Source of the DNA: Photobacterium aquae
GTDB taxonomy: Bacteria > Pseudomonadota > Gammaproteobacteria > Enterobacterales > Vibrionaceae
Direction of reading: 5' to 3'
DNA length: 64,000 nucleotides
Assembly: GCF_001029445.1 (NCBI RefSeq)
Contig: NZ_LDOT01000014.1
Span: forward strand, 97,963 to 161,962
The notes under the pieces are model-generated. The model worked only from the letters and a program-made list of their open reading frames with translations, was not told the origin of the DNA and did not search any database. This document shows positions 9,252-18,601 of this stretch, piece after piece. How positions within the stretch are numbered: position 1 is the first letter of the stretch; every line of letters begins with the position of its first letter. Made by a program: the position numbers and the translations under genes.

Positions 9252-9994
9252 TGATGACGTTACTCCACAAAACGTCGAATTCACTTATCGACACCAGCCA
9301 TACACCCAATTGGCCCCAGCGCTTGGCGACATTGGGGGAAGAGGCCAGTGATGAGCGTCTCAAGTCATTTTACGCAACAGCCAGTGTATTACCTGACACG
9401 CCATTAAAAGATGTCCCATTCGTTGCCCTTGATTTTGAAACAACCGGATTAGATCCACATTCGGATGAAATCATTAGTATCGGATTGGTACCCTTTAGCT
9501 TATCGCGTATTCATTGCCGGGGCTCTGCGCACTGGGTTGTAAACCCTAACCGGCCACTTAATGAAGAATCTGTAATTATTCATGGCATAACCGATTCCGA
9601 TGTCGAAAAGGCACCGGAATTACTGAAAGTAATAGAACAGGTACTTGCCGCATTGGCCGGAAAAATCGTCGTCGTACACTATCGAAATATCGAACGGGAG
9701 TTCATGAATCAGGCGCTGCTGACTCGACTGGGCGAAGGCATCCAATTTCCGGTCGTCGATACACTCGCAATTGAAGCGGGGGTACAGCAAAAAATGTTCG
9801 GAGGCTTCTTCAATCGACTCAAAGGAAAAAAACCGGGTTCTGTACGCCTAGGGCGAGCGCGTGAACGCTACAACCTGCCGGCCTACCAACCACACCACGC
9901 ACTAACCGATGCACTCGCAACAGCAGAGCTACTACAGGCACAAATTGCCTATCATTACTCACCTGAAACACCAATCTCTGAAATTTGGCTATAA
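9248..9994 (+). CDS. DnaQ-like 3'-5' exonuclease (DEDDh)
   Basis: 248 residues. An exonuclease domain from about 55: ALDFETTGLDPHSDEIISIG is Exo I with the catalytic D/E, VHYRNIEREFMNQAL is Exo II, and HHALTDALATAELL is Exo III with His and Asp of the DEDDh type. It resembles the epsilon-subunit-like exonucleases that accompany cNMP-CBS-DUF294 proteins in Vibrionaceae, not the replicative DnaQ itself. Role unknown; RNA or DNA ends are possible substrates. Three ATGs occur in tandem (9248, 9251, 9254 region). The first overlaps the upstream stop. A 13-bp hairpin follows at 10010. Confidence 0.85.
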   Translation: MMMTLLHKTSNSLIDTSHTPNWPQRLATLGEEASDERLKSFYATASVLPDTPLKDVPFVALDFETTGLDPHSDEIISIGLVPFSLSRIHCRGSAHWVVNPNRPLNEESVIIHGITDSDVEKAPELLKVIEQVLAALAGKIVVVHYRNIEREFMNQALLTRLGEGIQFPVVDTLAIEAGVQQKMFGGFFNRLKGKKPGSVRLGRARERYNLPAYQPHHALTDALATAELLQAQIAYHYSPETPISEIWL

Positions 9995-10666
9995 CGCCTC
10001 TATTCACTTCCTAAGCTACCTTAGATACAAACGGTCAAGGTAGCTTAGGATATGTTTTGCCTCGTATATATCGAGGTTATTTTGACCGATACAATCAAAC
10101 CACCAGTGGTTAGCACACTAAACACATTAAATTATTTATTAAATAAAGCACATAAAAGCAAAATACAGCCACCACAAAAATCTAAAATAAAACTCACCTT
10201 GCCACCGCTCACAATCCCAGTACAGATTTTCAGCAAACAAGCAGCATTTGGCTTAGAGATAGGCAGTTCAAAACAACACAGCAACATACTCAGCACCAAA
10301 CCATGCCTATATTCATATAGTGAATATTTGATTTTTTATTTTTGGATCAGTGCAATAAGAAACAACATGCCTCATTTCACACTCTTCAGTTTATTTTGAG
10401 TCAAGTAAAACACAACACAATAATTACAGCACAAATCATTCGTGTTTTATGGGTTTTTATTTTAAAAGATAAAATCCATTAATATATTTACAATCATAAT
10501 TTTAGATATAATATTCACAACTTCTTTGCGCTACGGCATGAGCAGACCCCATTATGTTTGCTAAATTAGACGTCACTTCGACGACAAACTTGCACCTGTC
10601 ACATACAGTCATCAGTAGCTCGAAAACCCTTTTCTTATCATTTTCACGTTCTTAAGGAGATAATTC
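9995..10666 (+). other. Long AT-rich intergenic region upstream of the BCCT gene
   Basis: 672 bp. It begins with the hairpin terminator of the exonuclease gene (10010-10049). The rest is very AT-rich, with TATAAT-like elements near 10505-10515, and probably carries a long 5' leader for the transporter. A 115-codon frame at 10052-10399 has no ribosome binding site and low-complexity composition; I do not treat it as a gene. No riboswitch fold is recognised. Confidence 0.5.
10010..10049 (+). terminator. Hairpin after the exonuclease gene
   Basis: CCTAAGCTACCTT (10010-10022) and AAGGTAGCTTAGG (10037-10049) are perfect 13-base inverted arms around a 14-nt loop, 16 bases past the stop. The following ATATGTTTTG is only weakly U-rich. 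A stem sharing AAGCTAC/GTAGCTT is found at 59467-59496. Confidence 0.65.
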
Positions 10667-12331
10667 GTGAGCAATGACAACAATGGTGGTATCCAAAGAC
10701 CTGACGGCAAAGTCAGGCCTATTGATACCGACTATCAAATTGGCCAAGACAATATCGCCCTGAAAGTTGGTCCATTTGGTTTAGATATCCACAACCGCGT
10801 TTTTGCCATCTCAGGGTTAACAATCATCCTCTTTGTTATCCTCACTCTCACCTTCCGTGAACAAGTCGAGCCCTTCTTTGCCAACCTGCGTAACTGGCTC
10901 GCTTCTAATATGGATTGGTTCTTCCTCTCTGCAGGTAACATTTTTGTTATCGTCTGCCTCACACTCATTGTTACACCACTAGGGCGAGTACGTATCGGTG
11001 GTACAGAAGCCCAGCCAGATTACACCTACGCAGGATGGCTAGCCATGCTATTCGCAGCTGGCATGGGTATCGGTCTTGTGTTCTTCGGTGTGTCTGAGCC
11101 GATGTCCCACTTCAGCGCCTCTTTAAACGGCGTAACCGTAGAGAACGGCGTACGTACCGACTGGGCTCCGCTTGGTGGCGCTCAAGGTGATATCGATGCT
11201 TCCTCTGCGCTAGGTATGGCAGCAACCATTTACCATTGGGCACTCCACCCTTGGTCTATCTACGCCTTGCTTGCATTGGGACTGGCTATTTTCTCGTTTA
11301 ACAAAGGCCTTCCTTTGACAATGCGCTCTATCTTCTATCCCCTTTTCGGCGAACGTATCTGGGGTTGGATTGGCCATGTCATCGATATTCTTGCTATTGT
11401 TGCAACCGTTTTTGGTCTGGCAACCTCGCTAGGTTATGGCGCATCTCAAGCCGCGACAGGGCTGAACTTCCTGTTCGGCATTCCAATGACCACAACAACT
11501 CAAGTTGTTCTGATCATTGTGATCACCGCTCTAGCACTGCTTTCTGTCGTTGCGGGTCTTGATGGTGGTGTTAAACGCCTGTCTGAAATCAATATGGGCT
11601 TGGCAGCACTGCTGTTGCTTTTCGTTATCGTTGTTGGCCCGACCCTTGCCATTTTCACTGGCTTTTTCGAAAACATCTATGCTTATGTAGTCAATATTCC
11701 AGCACTTTCTGTACCATTTGGTCGTGAAGATGTTAATTACTCTCAGGGATGGACTGCATTTTACTGGGCGTGGTGGATTTCATGGTCGCCATTTGTAGGT
11801 ATGTTTATCGCCCGTGTCTCTCGTGGCCGTACTGTTCGTGAATTCATCATCTGCGTTATTCTGATCCCATCTACCGTATGTGTATTTTGGATGACAGCCT
11901 TCGGTGGCACTGCGATCAGTCAGTATGTAAACGATGGTTACCAAGCAGTCTTTGATGCTGACCTACCGCTCAAACTATTCGCAATGCTTGATGTATTACC
12001 ACTAGCACAGATTACATCTGTCATTGGTATCTTCCTTGTTGTTGTTTTCTTCATTACTTCTGCTGATTCCGGCTCACTGGTTATCGATACTATTGCAGCC
12101 GGCGGTAAAGTCGATGCACCAACACCACAACGTGTTTTCTGGTGTACCTTTGAAGGCCTAGTGGCTATTGCCCTAATGCTAGGTGGTGGTTTGGCCGCGG
12201 CGCAGGCAATGGCTGTTACCACAGGTTTGCCATTCACAGTGGTACTCCTAGTCGCAACGGTCTCACTGATCAAAGGCTTGATGAGCGAACCGCGCCCTAA
12301 GAAGTCTTCACTAAAGCGTGCTCCGCAATAA
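10667..12331 (+). CDS. BCCT-family betaine/carnitine/choline transporter
   Basis: 554-residue inner-membrane carrier with about 12 hydrophobic segments. BCCT hallmarks: MLFAAGMGIGLVFFGVSEP (glycine-rich TM3 with the substrate/Na site region), YHWALHPWSIY, and FYWAWWISWSPFVGMFIARV-SRGRTVREFI (TM8 tryptophan box). It imports glycine betaine or a related quaternary amine by Na+ or H+ symport, most likely for osmotic balance. The GlyMetGlyIleGly form is that of Na+-coupled betaine carriers such as BetP. Start is GTG with AAGGAG (10654-10659) 7 bases upstream; no in-frame ATG is nearby. Convergent with a second BCCT gene. Confidence 0.93.
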   Translation: MSNDNNGGIQRPDGKVRPIDTDYQIGQDNIALKVGPFGLDIHNRVFAISGLTIILFVILTLTFREQVEPFFANLRNWLASNMDWFFLSAGNIFVIVCLTLIVTPLGRVRIGGTEAQPDYTYAGWLAMLFAAGMGIGLVFFGVSEPMSHFSASLNGVTVENGVRTDWAPLGGAQGDIDASSALGMAATIYHWALHPWSIYALLALGLAIFSFNKGLPLTMRSIFYPLFGERIWGWIGHVIDILAIVATVFGLATSLGYGASQAATGLNFLFGIPMTTTTQVVLIIVITALALLSVVAGLDGGVKRLSEINMGLAALLLLFVIVVGPTLAIFTGFFENIYAYVVNIPALSVPFGREDVNYSQGWTAFYWAWWISWSPFVGMFIARVSRGRTVREFIICVILIPSTVCVFWMTAFGGTAISQYVNDGYQAVFDADLPLKLFAMLDVLPLAQITSVIGIFLVVVFFITSADSGSLVIDTIAAGGKVDAPTPQRVFWCTFEGLVAIALMLGGGLAAAQAMAVTTGLPFTVVLLVATVSLIKGLMSEPRPKKSSLKRAPQ

Positions 12332-12368
12332 GGTTCTAACGACTTTTGCTACAAGCACATACAAAAAA

Positions 12369-12395
12369 CCACTGCCAGCTGGCAGTGGTTTTTTT
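12369..12395. terminator. Bidirectional terminator between the convergent BCCT genes
   Basis: CCACTGCCAGCTGGCAGTGG (12369-12388) is a perfect 20-base palindrome followed by seven T on the plus strand and preceded by AAAAAA, so it works on both strands. It lies between the two convergent stops. Confidence 0.9.
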
Positions 12396-12413
12396 ATCTC
12401 TCTAGTTCAGACT

Positions 12414-13988
12414 CTACTCGCGATACTTCTCTGTGCTAAAGCCCAGAATCAAGCTGACGCACATTAACAAAAGAATAAACACGAATGGTAAAGCCGTTGA
12501 AATTGCCCCAGCCTGCAATGCTTCAATTGCCTCGGTGCCGCCGACATACAGTAGTACTGCCGCAACAGCCCCTTCAATCGTGGCCCAAAATACTCGCTGT
12601 GGCATTGGTGAATCAATCTTACCGCCAGCGGTAATATTGTCGATCACCAAGGAGCCTGAATCTGATGATGTAATAAAGAAAACCATTACCAGCACAATGG
12701 CAATAACCGAAAGAGTGGCACTCATAGGCAAAGATTCAAACATTTCGAACATCGCAAGTGGCACTGAAGTCAAACCATCTTGGCCTAGCACACCCACTTT
12801 GTGAATCACCTGATCTATTGCCTGACCGCCAAAAACAGACATCCAGATTGTGGTAATAATTGTCGGAACAATCAACACAGCAATCAAAAACTCACGTACG
12901 GTACGCCCTTTCGAGACACGGGCGATAAACATACCTACAAATGGTGACCATGACACCCACCATGCCCAGTAGAATACCGTCCAACCATGCAACCATGCCT
13001 GATCTTCACGGCCATGAGGGTTACTCAATGCAAAAAAGTTTTTCGCATAACCTGCCACGGTTGTTGGAATTGTCCCCATAGAAACGGCAAAACCCACTCC
13101 GGCAACAAAGACTAACAACGCCAGAGCCACCAGCATATTGAGATTACTCAGTAGCTTAACACCACCATCAATGCCTCGCGCTACCGAAATAATCGCCAAT
13201 AAGGTAACAAAAACGATCACCCCAACCTGCAACCCAATACCGCCAGAAATACCGAAGACATGCTCGATACCGCTTGCAGCCTGCTGAGCACCTAACCCCA
13301 ACGAGGTCGCAAGACCGAATAGCGTTGCCAACACGGCAAAGATATCGATAACATGGCCCGGCCAACCCCAGACACGATCGCCGAGCATTGGGTAAAATAT
13401 TGAACGGATAGAAAGCGGCAAGCCTTTATTGTAAGCAAAAAAAGCAAGGGACAGAGCAACCACACCGTAAATCGCCCAAGGGTGCAAGCCCCAATGGTAC
13501 ATGGTTGCACCTAATGCCAACTCACGCGCTTCTGGCGTAAAAGGAGTGACATTCAGAGGCGTTTCATACCATCCGGTATAATATGCGACAGGCTCGGCAA
13601 CACTCCAAAACATCAGGCCAATGCCCATACCAGCGGCAAACAACATTGCCAACCAAGACATTCTGGAGTAATCCGCTTCAGCGTCCTTACCGCCGATACG
13701 GATCTTACCAAACGGTGAAACAATCAAAGCCAGGCAAAACACCACAAAAATGTTGCCAGACCAAATAAACAGCGAATCAAAACTATTGATAATACTATTT
13801 TTAATGCCATCTAACGCCGTCTTAGCCGTGACAGGGTCACTCACCAACGCAGCAATCAAAAACAGCAGTATCAGGCCGGCACTGGTTCCAAACACCGGGT
13901 TATGAACATCAAACCCCCACTTCTGAATATTATCCTGGCCTACTGTGTAGTCCGTATTATCAATACTGTACTTATCTATACCACTCAT
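12414..13988 (-). CDS. Second BCCT-family transporter (glycine betaine type)
   Basis: 524-residue carrier, 12 hydrophobic segments, clearly paralogous to the 10667 product but not a recent copy: the core motifs match (MLFAAGMGIGLMFWSVAEP, YHWGLHPWAIY, FYWAWWVSWSPFVGMF, SKGRTVREFL) while loops and termini differ. The MFWSVAEP variant and length resemble OpuD/BetL-like betaine carriers. It shares the N-terminal phrase DYxxGQDNI with its neighbour, which supports descent from a common ancestor. Likely imports osmoprotectants. AGGATGAGAAG upstream of the ATG is the probable ribosome binding site. Confidence 0.92.
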   Translation of the reverse strand: MSGIDKYSIDNTDYTVGQDNIQKWGFDVHNPVFGTSAGLILLFLIAALVSDPVTAKTALDGIKNSIINSFDSLFIWSGNIFVVFCLALIVSPFGKIRIGGKDAEADYSRMSWLAMLFAAGMGIGLMFWSVAEPVAYYTGWYETPLNVTPFTPEARELALGATMYHWGLHPWAIYGVVALSLAFFAYNKGLPLSIRSIFYPMLGDRVWGWPGHVIDIFAVLATLFGLATSLGLGAQQAASGIEHVFGISGGIGLQVGVIVFVTLLAIISVARGIDGGVKLLSNLNMLVALALLVFVAGVGFAVSMGTIPTTVAGYAKNFFALSNPHGREDQAWLHGWTVFYWAWWVSWSPFVGMFIARVSKGRTVREFLIAVLIVPTIITTIWMSVFGGQAIDQVIHKVGVLGQDGLTSVPLAMFEMFESLPMSATLSVIAIVLVMVFFITSSDSGSLVIDNITAGGKIDSPMPQRVFWATIEGAVAAVLLYVGGTEAIEALQAGAISTALPFVFILLLMCVSLILGFSTEKYRE

Positions 13989-14430
13989 CTTCTCATCCTT
14001 CTTGATAGACGAATGCCATGCAAAAACATTATCTGACAGAGCGAAATCTACCTTTCATTTCGAACGGCCAGATAATGACTCGACATGGCTCGCAACAAGA
14101 ATACTTAGCCCTGTAATCATTAAATCAATGTACAGATCAAACCATTTCCTGCTCACTTCTGTCAAGTTTACTTGAAAATCAACACATAATGTCTATTTTT
14201 TGTACCACGAAGAGGTTAATCCGGGTGAATACGTGGATATTTCAATCACACCAATTGCTTCGGACGCAAAACATTTTACTTGAGATAACCATCGCTCGCT
14301 GGCATCGGTGACACCTACTTATCGCTCCCATCCATACAGGCAGCGATAAGAAAATATGGCACGTTTTAGTTTGTTGCGTTATCTCAAATAGGAGGAATGA
14401 TGGGGGATAAAAGATGAGTATTAACAAAGC
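13989..14430. other. Intergenic region with nested inverted repeats
   Basis: 442 bp between the BCCT start and the patatin-like stop. The BCCT promoter must lie in the right-hand flank of 13988 (about 13990-14200). The left part holds a nested inverted repeat (14280-14387). GGAGG followed by ATGATG and a stop after six codons occurs at about 14392-14416; I do not call it a gene. Confidence 0.5.
14280..14387. repeat. Nested inverted repeat (two stems)
   Basis: Outer arms TTGAGATAAC (14280-14289) and GTTATCTCAA (14378-14387) are exact complements. Inside them CTTATCGCT (14318-14326) and AGCGATAAG (14342-14350) form a second exact stem with a 15-nt loop. There is no U-run. It could be a structured small RNA, a MITE-like element, or an operator array. 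Confidence 0.5.
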
Positions 14431-15267
14431 CTATCTAATGTGACTTTTACCTGCGGCATAACCTTGCTGATAGCCATGTTCTAGCTTCGCGAAATCCGTT
14501 GTCAACCGTCCAACAGCAAACGTTTTTGGCGGCACAATGACTGTTACCTTGCAATCAACTGGCGGACTTTCAATAAAAGCCATTGCCTGATTATAAATTT
14601 CCGCTCGTTTTAGCATCGCATTAGCCAAGACGGGATGCTCTTTGAATAATTTATTTACGACCCAAGCACTACGGTACTCAGGTTTTCGATAGCCTTCAGG
14701 GCGAGATAAAATCACCGTGATTTCCCTCGCCCCCATCTCATAGGCTTTGATAACAGGGATCGAGTCCGCAACTCCCCCATCAGTCATACTCTGACCATTT
14801 ATTTGAGGATACCCCCGGTAGGCCAAAGGGACAGAACACGATGCCTTTAATAAGTCATTGAGGTTATCAGGTGTTGCCCGGGTATAAATGGGCTCTCCGG
14901 TATTGATATCCGTCGTAACGACATAAAGCGGGGTTGGCTGGGACTGAAAAGACGAGATATCGTAAGGCAGTTCGCGTAACGTGATCTCCCACAACCAGTC
15001 CAGATCTATCCAGTGGCCGCCTTTCATATAGCGGATAAAATCAATGAACTCAGGTCGACAGGAATAATCTGTAATGACCTTGTATGTCCGCTTAGGCTGC
15101 CGAGACAACCATGAAGCAAGGCTAGTTGAACCCGCTGAGACACCAAGACAAAAATCAAACGGTTGATAGCCCTGAGCAAGGTAGCTATCAAGTACCCCTG
15201 CAGAAAAAATCCCGCGCATTGCACCGCCTTCAACAACCAATGCTGATTTCTGTTTCTCTGTACTCAC
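14431..15267 (-). CDS. Patatin-like phospholipase
   Basis: 278-residue serine lipase-like protein of the bacterial patatin family (YjjU/RssA-like). Seen: oxyanion loop GGAMRG (residues 14-19), nucleophile elbow GVSAG with Ser44, and DGG with Asp163, giving the complete Ser-Asp dyad. No signal peptide, so it acts in the cytoplasm or at the inner face of the membrane, probably on phospholipid or acylglycerol. The length matches YjjU-type proteins. It stands alone; the nested repeat follows its 3' end. Confidence 0.88.
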   Translation of the reverse strand: MSTEKQKSALVVEGGAMRGIFSAGVLDSYLAQGYQPFDFCLGVSAGSTSLASWLSRQPKRTYKVITDYSCRPEFIDFIRYMKGGHWIDLDWLWEITLRELPYDISSFQSQPTPLYVVTTDINTGEPIYTRATPDNLNDLLKASCSVPLAYRGYPQINGQSMTDGGVADSIPVIKAYEMGAREITVILSRPEGYRKPEYRSAWVVNKLFKEHPVLANAMLKRAEIYNQAMAFIESPPVDCKVTVIVPPKTFAVGRLTTDFAKLEHGYQQGYAAGKSHIR

Positions 15268-15378
15268 GTTTGCTCCCTCTGTTTTCGGTCATCTCTAGTC
15301 ATATAAACTATCAGACCACAAACGAGTCAGCTATAGGTAACAGTCATATTATTTCAAGCCATTGTTACTCTTTTGAAT

Positions 15379-15396
15379 AGCGCCCTACTGGGCGCT
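15379..15396 (-). terminator. GC-rich hairpin after the 15406 gene
   Basis: AGCGCCC-TACT-GGGCGCT, a 7-bp perfect stem with a 4-nt loop, 10 bases beyond the stop of the minus-strand gene. No clear U-run follows on either strand, so the terminator call is moderate. Confidence 0.45.
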
Positions 15397-15405
15397 CAGT
15401 AAACA

Positions 15406-15933
15406 CTATTTTTTCTTATTTGATTGCCTCCACTTTTTCGTGAACCCACGCGCAGACAAAGTAAATTCATTCAGTGATAAATTCTCAACTTTTACAGTAT
15501 TACTCGTGATGAACTGATTAATAATGTAATCCTGATCACGACGCTCACGAGAATAGGCTGCAATATACTTTTTACTAGAGTATTTATATGATTTACAAAA
15601 CTCTTCCATATATACTATTTTACCGTTTACCCGATAAGGAACGGTTCTTACGTGGCCATCCAACTGCGGGGCGAAAGTCATTGTACTTGCATTGCAAGAG
15701 TTTACCATTTTACCGCCAGATGTATCCGTCTGAGTAAAAATAAGGTTTCGCTGACCAAATGGTGTCGTTCCGATTTTCACATTCAGGGTTGTCGTATCAT
15801 TCCCGTAATGCTTTGTGTCTTGTGCGTACCCATCTTTATGAAAATTGTAATGATGGGGATTTGGCTCTACAGCATAGCCCGATGTAGAGGTAGAAAAAAG
15901 CACGGCTGCAACTAGCATATAATTAACATTCAT
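15406..15933 (-). CDS. Exported protein of unknown function
   Basis: 175 residues with a signal peptide (hydrophobic VAAVLFSTSTSGYA, cleavage after about residue 21). The mature part has two cysteines (Cys80 and Cys113 regions) that could form one disulfide, a lysine/serine-rich C-terminus (WRQSNKKK) and no recognised motif. Likely periplasmic or secreted. Not recognised as a family. Same strand as, but apart from, the next unknown gene at 16038. Confidence 0.6.
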   Translation of the reverse strand: MNVNYMLVAAVLFSTSTSGYAVEPNPHHYNFHKDGYAQDTKHYGNDTTTLNVKIGTTPFGQRNLIFTQTDTSGGKMVNSCNASTMTFAPQLDGHVRTVPYRVNGKIVYMEEFCKSYKYSSKKYIAAYSRERRDQDYIINQFITSNTVKVENLSLNEFTLSARGFTKKWRQSNKKK

Positions 15934-16037
15934 TCTTATACTGATCTATTGCCTACTGTTATATTGGGTTTAATTATGAACGAATAACTCTATCAGTTAA
16001 AACAATTTCACTATCATAAGAAAATTCATTTTCGGTA

Positions 16038-16583
16038 TTATTCAAACACTATGCCGCACGATTCAAAACGGTACTGGGGATTCTGATATTGCTCATTATC
16101 CGCTTTGTAGTATTCTCGAGGCATCACACTATCTAGCCCTTTCGACTTAAGACACTGCCACTCATCACGAGTTATCACGACATATGACAGCGCCCTGTCC
16201 AATATTTCACCAATTCTCTCAACAGTTAATCGATCGTCTCGCACCAGAGCCTTGAGTTGACCCTCAATAACCCCTAACGGCAAATAAAGCTCGCGAACAA
16301 GATGCTTCAACGGCTCTTTCTTTGAAACCGCACTCAATTTGCATACGGCAACTGAACAAGGCGCATAAGAAAAAATCTGTCGCCAATCGGGTTTATTATG
16401 GCGCGTTACCAAGCCATGTTGATAACAGTAATAGGCCTCAAAATACTGCCGCAAAGAATGGAAGCGTTCCGCATAAACTTCCAAATAGATATGCTGTAAC
16501 TCAATACCCGCATGAAATGCATATTCGGCTGACTGCGAGTTGTCACCTTGATAGCCCACTATACTCTCCGTTTTATCGTTCAA
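16038..16583 (-). CDS. Hypothetical cytoplasmic protein
   Basis: 181 residues, no signal peptide or membrane segment, rich in aromatic residues (HSLRQYFEAYYCYQHG, ALSYVVITRDEWQCL). Five cysteines are scattered without a metal-binding spacing. Unrecognised. Upstream sequence GATAAAACGGAG provides a weak-to-moderate ribosome binding site. It is divergent from msrP. Confidence 0.55.
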   Translation of the reverse strand: MNDKTESIVGYQGDNSQSAEYAFHAGIELQHIYLEVYAERFHSLRQYFEAYYCYQHGLVTRHNKPDWRQIFSYAPCSVAVCKLSAVSKKEPLKHLVRELYLPLGVIEGQLKALVRDDRLTVERIGEILDRALSYVVITRDEWQCLKSKGLDSVMPREYYKADNEQYQNPQYRFESCGIVFE

Positions 16584-16760
16584 TTTCCGAGAGATTACTC
16601 AGCACTTAACAAGAGATCAATTCAATCCAGTGCCTTCGTCGCAGCTTGGGCAAAGAACCAACAATACAGGACTCTCTTATTACTCAAAACAAACTCTCTT
16701 GAAATTTAAACGTATCTTCTTAGGTCTATTAACTCAAATGACCAAATTGCAGGAATACCT

Positions 16761-17771
16761 ATGATCATAAAGAAAAAGGCCAAGTGGCAACTAGCCGAAA
16801 GCGATGCAACCCCTGAATCTGTCTACCACCAACGACGTGATATTCTCAAAAAGCTCGGAATAACATTGGCTGCACTCCCCCTCGCAGGGCAAGTTAATGC
16901 CGGTTTGTTCGACAGCTTCGGAAAGAACGCTGAAACCCCGGATCGACGACGCACCCTAGCGGGAAAATCTTCATCCTATTCAAACCCACAGCTTTCGCTG
17001 ACTCCTGAAGACAAGATTCTAAAATATAACAACTTCTATGAATTTGGCACCGACAAGTCTGATCCCGCAGCTCGAGCGCAGAACTTCAAAACCAATCCTT
17101 GGAATATTGAAATCAAAGGATTAGTACGTAATCCGTTCACGCTGGGCTATGAAGATCTCTTCAAGCGTTTCACCATTGAAGAACGGATCTATCGGTTACG
17201 TTGCGTCGAGGCTTGGTCAATGAATATTCCATGGCTGGGGTTTCCCCTCGCGGCTCTAATCAAGGCAGCCAGCCCTACTAGCTCAGCAAAATACGTCGCC
17301 TTCGAGACACTCTATGACCCCGACCAAATGCCCGGGCAGGCGTCGCGGCGACTAGGTGGCGGCATCGACTACCCGTACGTAGAAGGACTTCGCCTTGATG
17401 AGGCGATGCACCCACTTACGTTGCTGTCAGTTGGTCTTTACGGCAAGACGCTTGCTCCTCAAAACGGCGCCCCCATTCGCCTTGTTGTTCCTTGGAAATA
17501 TGGTTTCAAGAGCATCAAATCAATTGTAAAAATCACCCTAACGGACAAAATGCCGCCAACCACATGGAACATTCTGGCCCCACAAGAATATGGATTCTAT
17601 GCCAACGTCAACCCGAAGGTTGACCATCCTCGCTGGAGCCAAGCCAGCGAACGATTTATCGGTGAGGGAAATCTTTTCAGCAGCCGTCGCCAACCAACCA
17701 AAATGTTCAACGGCTATGAAGCACAAGTCGCCGGTCTTTATCGCGGTATGGATCTGACAAGGAATTACTGA
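16761..17771 (+). CDS. msrP: Protein-methionine-sulfoxide reductase, molybdopterin catalytic subunit MsrP
   Basis: 336-residue periplasmic Mo-cofactor enzyme (formerly YedY) that reduces methionine sulfoxide in envelope proteins, taking electrons from the quinone pool through MsrQ. Seen: N-terminal [15 protein letters not shown] with the twin arginines 25-26 of a Tat signal and a hydrophobic stretch ending [35 protein letters not shown] with the Mo-ligating Cys148; [31 protein letters not shown]; and [16 protein letters not shown]. These align along the whole length with E. coli MsrP. The stop overlaps msrQ (TGATG). Confidence 0.96.
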   Translation: MIIKKKAKWQLAESDATPESVYHQRRDILKKLGITLAALPLAGQVNAGLFDSFGKNAETPDRRRTLAGKSSSYSNPQLSLTPEDKILKYNNFYEFGTDKSDPAARAQNFKTNPWNIEIKGLVRNPFTLGYEDLFKRFTIEERIYRLRCVEAWSMNIPWLGFPLAALIKAASPTSSAKYVAFETLYDPDQMPGQASRRLGGGIDYPYVEGLRLDEAMHPLTLLSVGLYGKTLAPQNGAPIRLVVPWKYGFKSIKSIVKITLTDKMPPTTWNILAPQEYGFYANVNPKVDHPRWSQASERFIGEGNLFSSRRQPTKMFNGYEAQVAGLYRGMDLTRNY

Positions 17772-18457
17772 TGCACGATATCAATACAAACAAGACGGGC
17801 CATGTTTCTCGGCCTCATCCCAAACGTCGCATATTGACACTCAAGCCTATTCATATTCGGGCTATAAAGGCATTAATCCACCTTGTCTCATTATGGTTCG
17901 CCGCCTTACTCATCTGGAATACGCTGGAAGGCAACTTCGGCGCCGATCCAATACAAGGCTTAAGCCACTTTACCGGTTTAGCAGCCCTTAACACATTGTT
18001 TATCACACTGGCGGTATCACCATTTGCTCGTTGGTTAAAACAAGGACAGCTTGTCAAAGTACGAAGAGTATTGGGCCTTTACAGCTTTGCTTGGGCCGTC
18101 TTGCATCTGGCCGTCTACATTGCCCTAGACCTCAATTTTCAATGGACACTCATTGCCGATGAAATCGTCTCTCGCCCCTACTTATCCTTAGGGGCTGTTT
18201 GCTGGCTGGTTCTATTTGCTTTGGCCATAACATCCAGCCATAAAATCCAACGAACAATGGGAAGGTACTGGCAGCAGCTCCACAACTGGGTCTATTTGGC
18301 CCTCATTCTGGCTCCCATTCATTACCTATGGTCAGTCAAGTCAGGGCTTATTGAACCTGTCATTTACTTAGTTGTTTCCATTGCTCTTTTAGCGATGCGA
18401 TATCACACATTTCGTCGCTGGTTTGCACAGTTTGCGACCGCACATCCGCGCTCATAA
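17771..18457 (+). CDS. msrQ: MsrP-associated heme-binding membrane subunit MsrQ
   Basis: 228-residue inner-membrane b-type cytochrome (formerly YedZ) that carries electrons from quinol to MsrP. About six hydrophobic segments (for example LIHLVSLWFAALLIW, YSFAWAVLHLAVYI, LHNWVYLALILAPIHYLW). The His residues in VLHLAVY, QLHNWVY and APIHYLW fit the heme ligands known in the ferric-reductase-like fold. It is translationally coupled to msrP by a one-base start/stop overlap. The N-terminal ~35 residues are polar and longer than in E. coli. Confidence 0.93.
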   Translation: MHDINTNKTGHVSRPHPKRRILTLKPIHIRAIKALIHLVSLWFAALLIWNTLEGNFGADPIQGLSHFTGLAALNTLFITLAVSPFARWLKQGQLVKVRRVLGLYSFAWAVLHLAVYIALDLNFQWTLIADEIVSRPYLSLGAVCWLVLFALAITSSHKIQRTMGRYWQQLHNWVYLALILAPIHYLWSVKSGLIEPVIYLVVSIALLAMRYHTFRRWFAQFATAHPRS

Positions 18458-18560
18458 AACACAGCTTGTATTTTAGATGGCCTAAGCCCCCTAACCAGCT
18501 GAAATATCGTAGAAGTTAAGACTTTTTCTGGTACGATATAACTTTCGGCGGCGGTATATA

Positions 18561-18589
18561 CAGGCTCCAACGAGAGACGTTGAAGCCTG
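18561..18589 (+). promoter_or_regulatory. Hairpin in the leader of the 18602 gene
   Basis: CAGGCT-C-CAACG (18561-18572) pairs with CGTTG-A-AGCCTG (18578-18589), with one C/A mismatch and a 5-nt loop. It ends 12 bases before the ATG, so it overlaps the usual ribosome-binding region, where no clear Shine-Dalgarno is seen. It could modulate translation. Confidence 0.4.
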
Positions 18590-18601
18590 CAGTGATCTTT
18601 A

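Noticed and set aside
10052..10399. 115-codon open frame in the AT-rich region before the BCCT gene
   Set aside because: No ribosome binding site, begins inside the terminator hairpin region of the previous gene, and its composition is that of translated AT-rich noncoding DNA.
14392..14416. Six-codon leader peptide after the nested repeat
   Set aside because: It has GGAGG and ATGATG, but no downstream gene on that strand that a leader peptide could regulate.
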